DNA of 64,000 nt. Origin: Cognatundibacterium rugosum. Lineage in GTDB: Bacteria > Pseudomonadota > Gammaproteobacteria > Burkholderiales > Burkholderiaceae_D. This document shows positions 62,575-64,000 of this stretch, in pieces. The notes beneath the pieces are model-generated. The model was not told the origin of the DNA, did not search any database, and saw only the letters and a program-made list of their open reading frames with translations. Positions within the stretch are counted from its first letter, which is position 1, and the number at the start of each line of letters is the position of its first letter. The position numbers were made by a program, and so were the translations under genes. Where the stretch lies: contig NZ_JACOGG010000001.1 of assembly GCF_014284365.1 (NCBI RefSeq), positions 310,001 through 374,000 on the forward strand. Reading direction: 5' to 3'.

Positions 62575-63465
62575 ATGAATGCAATGAAAAAACCTAAAGG
62601 ACTGGGCCGTGGCCTGGAAGCATTATTAGGCGGTGCGAGCGATTTCGCAGAAGCCGTACCGAATGTCGCAGATGCACCCAGCAGCCTGCCTGTGAGTCAG
62701 ATGCAGGCCGGTAAATACCAGCCACGTACCCGCATGGATGAAGGTGCACTGGCGGAATTGGCTGCGTCGATCAAGGCGCAGGGTCTGATGCAGCCTATCC
62801 TGGTACGTCCGGTGGGACAGCAAAATGGCGTGACCCGTTATGAAATTATTGCCGGTGAGCGTCGCTTCCGCGCCTCGCAGATGGCCGGTCTGGACGAGGT
62901 GCCGGTACTGGTGAAAGATGTCGATGATCAGGCTGCTGCAGCCATGGCATTGATCGAAAACATACAACGCGAAGACCTCAATCCACTGGAAGAAGCCCAG
63001 GGCATACATCGTCTGATTACCGATTTTTCTTTCACACACGAGCAGGCTGCCCATGCGGTTGGCCGCTCACGCAGCGCGGTCACCAATCTGTTACGCCTGA
63101 TGAATCTGGCTAAACCGGTGCAGACGATGCTGATGGCGGGTGATATCGACATGGGCCACGCACGGACTTTGCTGGTGACCGACGCTGCCACTCAGATACA
63201 GTTGGCCAACCAGATCGTTGCGAAACGTATGTCCGTGCGTGAAGCAGAAAAACTGGTCGCGAAAACGACGGCAGAACATGCAGGTACTCGTCCACGTGAA
63301 AAAGCAGAGAAGTCACGTGACATCACACGTCTGGAAGAAGAGTTGTCCGATTTGCTGGCGACTCAGGTGACCTTGAAAATGGGTAGTAAGGGTAAGGGGC
63401 AAATGATCATCGATTTTGCTGACCTCGATTCACTTGATGGTGTGATCTTAAAAATCCGTTCTTAA
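62575..63465 (+). CDS. parB: Chromosome partitioning CTPase/centromere-binding protein ParB (Spo0J)
   Basis: A 296-residue ParB. The N-terminal CTP-binding region has the conserved IAGERRFRASQMAGL near 100, the helix-turn-helix is FTHEQAAHAVGRSRSAVTNLL near 150 and the C-terminal dimerisation domain ends the chain. It binds the parS sites near mnmG. A second start (ATG at 62584) is possible. A terminator follows 51 bp downstream. Confidence 0.96.
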   Translation: MNAMKKPKGLGRGLEALLGGASDFAEAVPNVADAPSSLPVSQMQAGKYQPRTRMDEGALAELAASIKAQGLMQPILVRPVGQQNGVTRYEIIAGERRFRASQMAGLDEVPVLVKDVDDQAAAAMALIENIQREDLNPLEEAQGIHRLITDFSFTHEQAAHAVGRSRSAVTNLLRLMNLAKPVQTMLMAGDIDMGHARTLLVTDAATQIQLANQIVAKRMSVREAEKLVAKTTAEHAGTRPREKAEKSRDITRLEEELSDLLATQVTLKMGSKGKGQMIIDFADLDSLDGVILKIRS

Positions 63466-63515
63466 GCAGGATATCTGCTGCGGCGTTCATTACTACTGAA
63501 CACTGCATTTTCATC

Positions 63516-63552
63516 AAAGCCGCGGACCGTGAGGTTGGCGGCTTTTTTTTAC
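63516..63552 (+). terminator. Rho-independent terminator of the mnmG-rsmG-parAB operon
   Basis: AAAGCCGC (63516-63523) pairs with GCGGCTTT (63538-63545) around a 14-base loop and is followed by TTTTT. Confidence 0.85.
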
Positions 63553-63600
63553 CCGGCGACGGTTGTGTGCAACTTAGCCGCGGCCAAGACGTGAATCCCA

Positions 63601-63616
63601 TGTTTCACGTGTAACT
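63601..63616. promoter_or_regulatory. parS-like site (two mismatches)
   Basis: TGTTTCACGTGTAACT; the left half is perfect, with mismatches at positions 12 and 16. Probably still recognised weakly by ParB. Confidence 0.5.
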
Positions 63617-63778
63617 TTAAGTCCTGCAGCGATTTTGTCTGTTTGAACGGCATACGTTTTTTTGCCAGCCTGGCTTGCTGGCTATTCCTGTTTCTACTCT
63701 CCGATTTTTCAAAAGTGATTTTTAGGCCTTGTTGATATCTTTGGATTTGTTCACTGTCCGATGTATTGCTGCGGCTAG

Positions 63779-63794
63779 CGTTCCACGTGAAACG
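63779..63794. promoter_or_regulatory. parS-like site (three mismatches)
   Basis: CGTTCCACGTGAAACG; the central CACGTG and the right half are kept, with mismatches at positions 1, 5 and 16. Confidence 0.45.
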
Positions 63795-63946
63795 CGAGTT
63801 GTCTGACATGTCTGATGACACCATTGTTTCGCTGAGTTAAATCCAGGAGTTTAAAAATATTGTATTTATGTTAATGATGTAATTTTATTATTTTTGTGCG
63901 GTGACATTTCAGATGGTTCTTTTCCTCACTCAGTCGGGAGGCTGCA

Positions 63947-63962
63947 TGTTTAACGTGAAACA
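63947..63962. promoter_or_regulatory. parS-like site (one mismatch)
   Basis: TGTTTAACGTGAAACA differs from the consensus only at position 6, and should bind ParB. It lies close to the right edge. Confidence 0.7.
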
Positions 63963-64000
63963 TGGTGCATCTCAGCTGAGCTGCAAGTACGGCAAAAGTC

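Larger units (their letters stand above)
63466..64000. other. Gene-free region after parB
   Basis: These 535 bp hold a terminator and three parS-like sites. From about 63,840 the DNA becomes AT-rich and could be the promoter region of a gene beyond the window edge. No open frame is convincing; the minus-strand frame at 63549-63824 has a skewed, low-quality composition. Confidence 0.5.

Noticed and set aside
63549-63824. A 91-codon minus-strand frame after parB.
   Set aside because: It overlaps the parB terminator and two parS-like sites, and its composition (Lys/Arg/Ser/Gln-rich without pattern) is not protein-like.
1-64000. Searched by eye for insertion sequences, prophage genes, integrases, toxin-antitoxin pairs, tRNA and rRNA genes.
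   Set aside because: No transposase, integrase, phage structural gene, CRISPR spacing or tRNA-like cloverleaf was recognised; a tRNA scan program would be decisive for small RNA genes.

Overview
The window looks like the chromosome of a betaproteobacterium, most likely Burkholderiales and plausibly Oxalobacteraceae of the Undibacterium/Herminiimonas kind. This is inferred from gene content: a Bug/TctC-type receptor, a GTP-dependent PEP carboxykinase, a PutA with a separate Lrp-type regulator, a DUF3369 HD-GYP regulator, and the chromosomal order mnmG-rsmG-parA-parB. G+C is near one half by eye. I see no rRNA, tRNA, insertion sequence, prophage or CRISPR array.

Layout. 1-4.6 kb: the end of a tricarboxylate-type receptor gene, then a complete Fe3+-type ABC importer. 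4.7-12.1 kb: two membrane-bound c-di-GMP enzymes (MASE1-PAS-PAS-GGDEF-EAL and PAS-GGDEF) around a DyP peroxidase, then an orphan family-3 solute-binding protein. 12.5-16.5 kb: small envelope and housekeeping genes, including a half-size asparaginase, a thioredoxin-like gene broken by a 10-bp tandem duplication, a patatin-like lipase and an OmpA-like lipoprotein. 16.7-24.5 kb: putA, a divergent Lrp regulator, a GAF-GAF histidine kinase and a convergent REC-DUF3369-HD-GYP regulator. 24.8-31.3 kb: PcaC-like protein, riboflavin synthase, a LysR regulator, small membrane proteins, pckG and a D-2-hydroxyacid dehydrogenase. 31.5-37 kb: a large VIT-vWA-TPR-DUF2135 secreted protein and several envelope proteins.

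The gene-free stretch at 37,013-38,063, with the gap at 36,062-36,499, is the most unusual non-coding DNA here. It carries five perfect TTATNCACA DnaA boxes. Four of them form two inverted pairs, each with exactly 158 bp between box starts, lying in two diverged direct repeats 550 bp apart. It resembles a replication origin or a DnaA-titrating locus, although no dnaA gene is in the window.

38-46.6 kb: a BtaA-like betaine-lipid enzyme next to a GNAT-like protein with no BtaB, then envelope proteins, an NHL-repeat lipoprotein, an FKBP isomerase and a second orphan solute-binding protein. 46.8-56.6 kb: a co-directional catabolic block of mmsA, class I nitronate monooxygenase, GMC oxidoreductase and a five-gene Liv-type ABC importer, with a divergent LysR gene and a candidate operator. 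The enzymes fit, step by step, a route from 3-nitropropanol/3-nitropropionate through malonic semialdehyde to acetyl-CoA; this is inference. 56.8-58.9 kb: an iron-type alcohol dehydrogenase and a TSUP transporter. 58.9-64 kb: two perfect parS sites exactly 100 bp apart, mnmG, rsmG, parA, parB and several degenerate parS-like sites, which mark an origin-proximal chromosome region.
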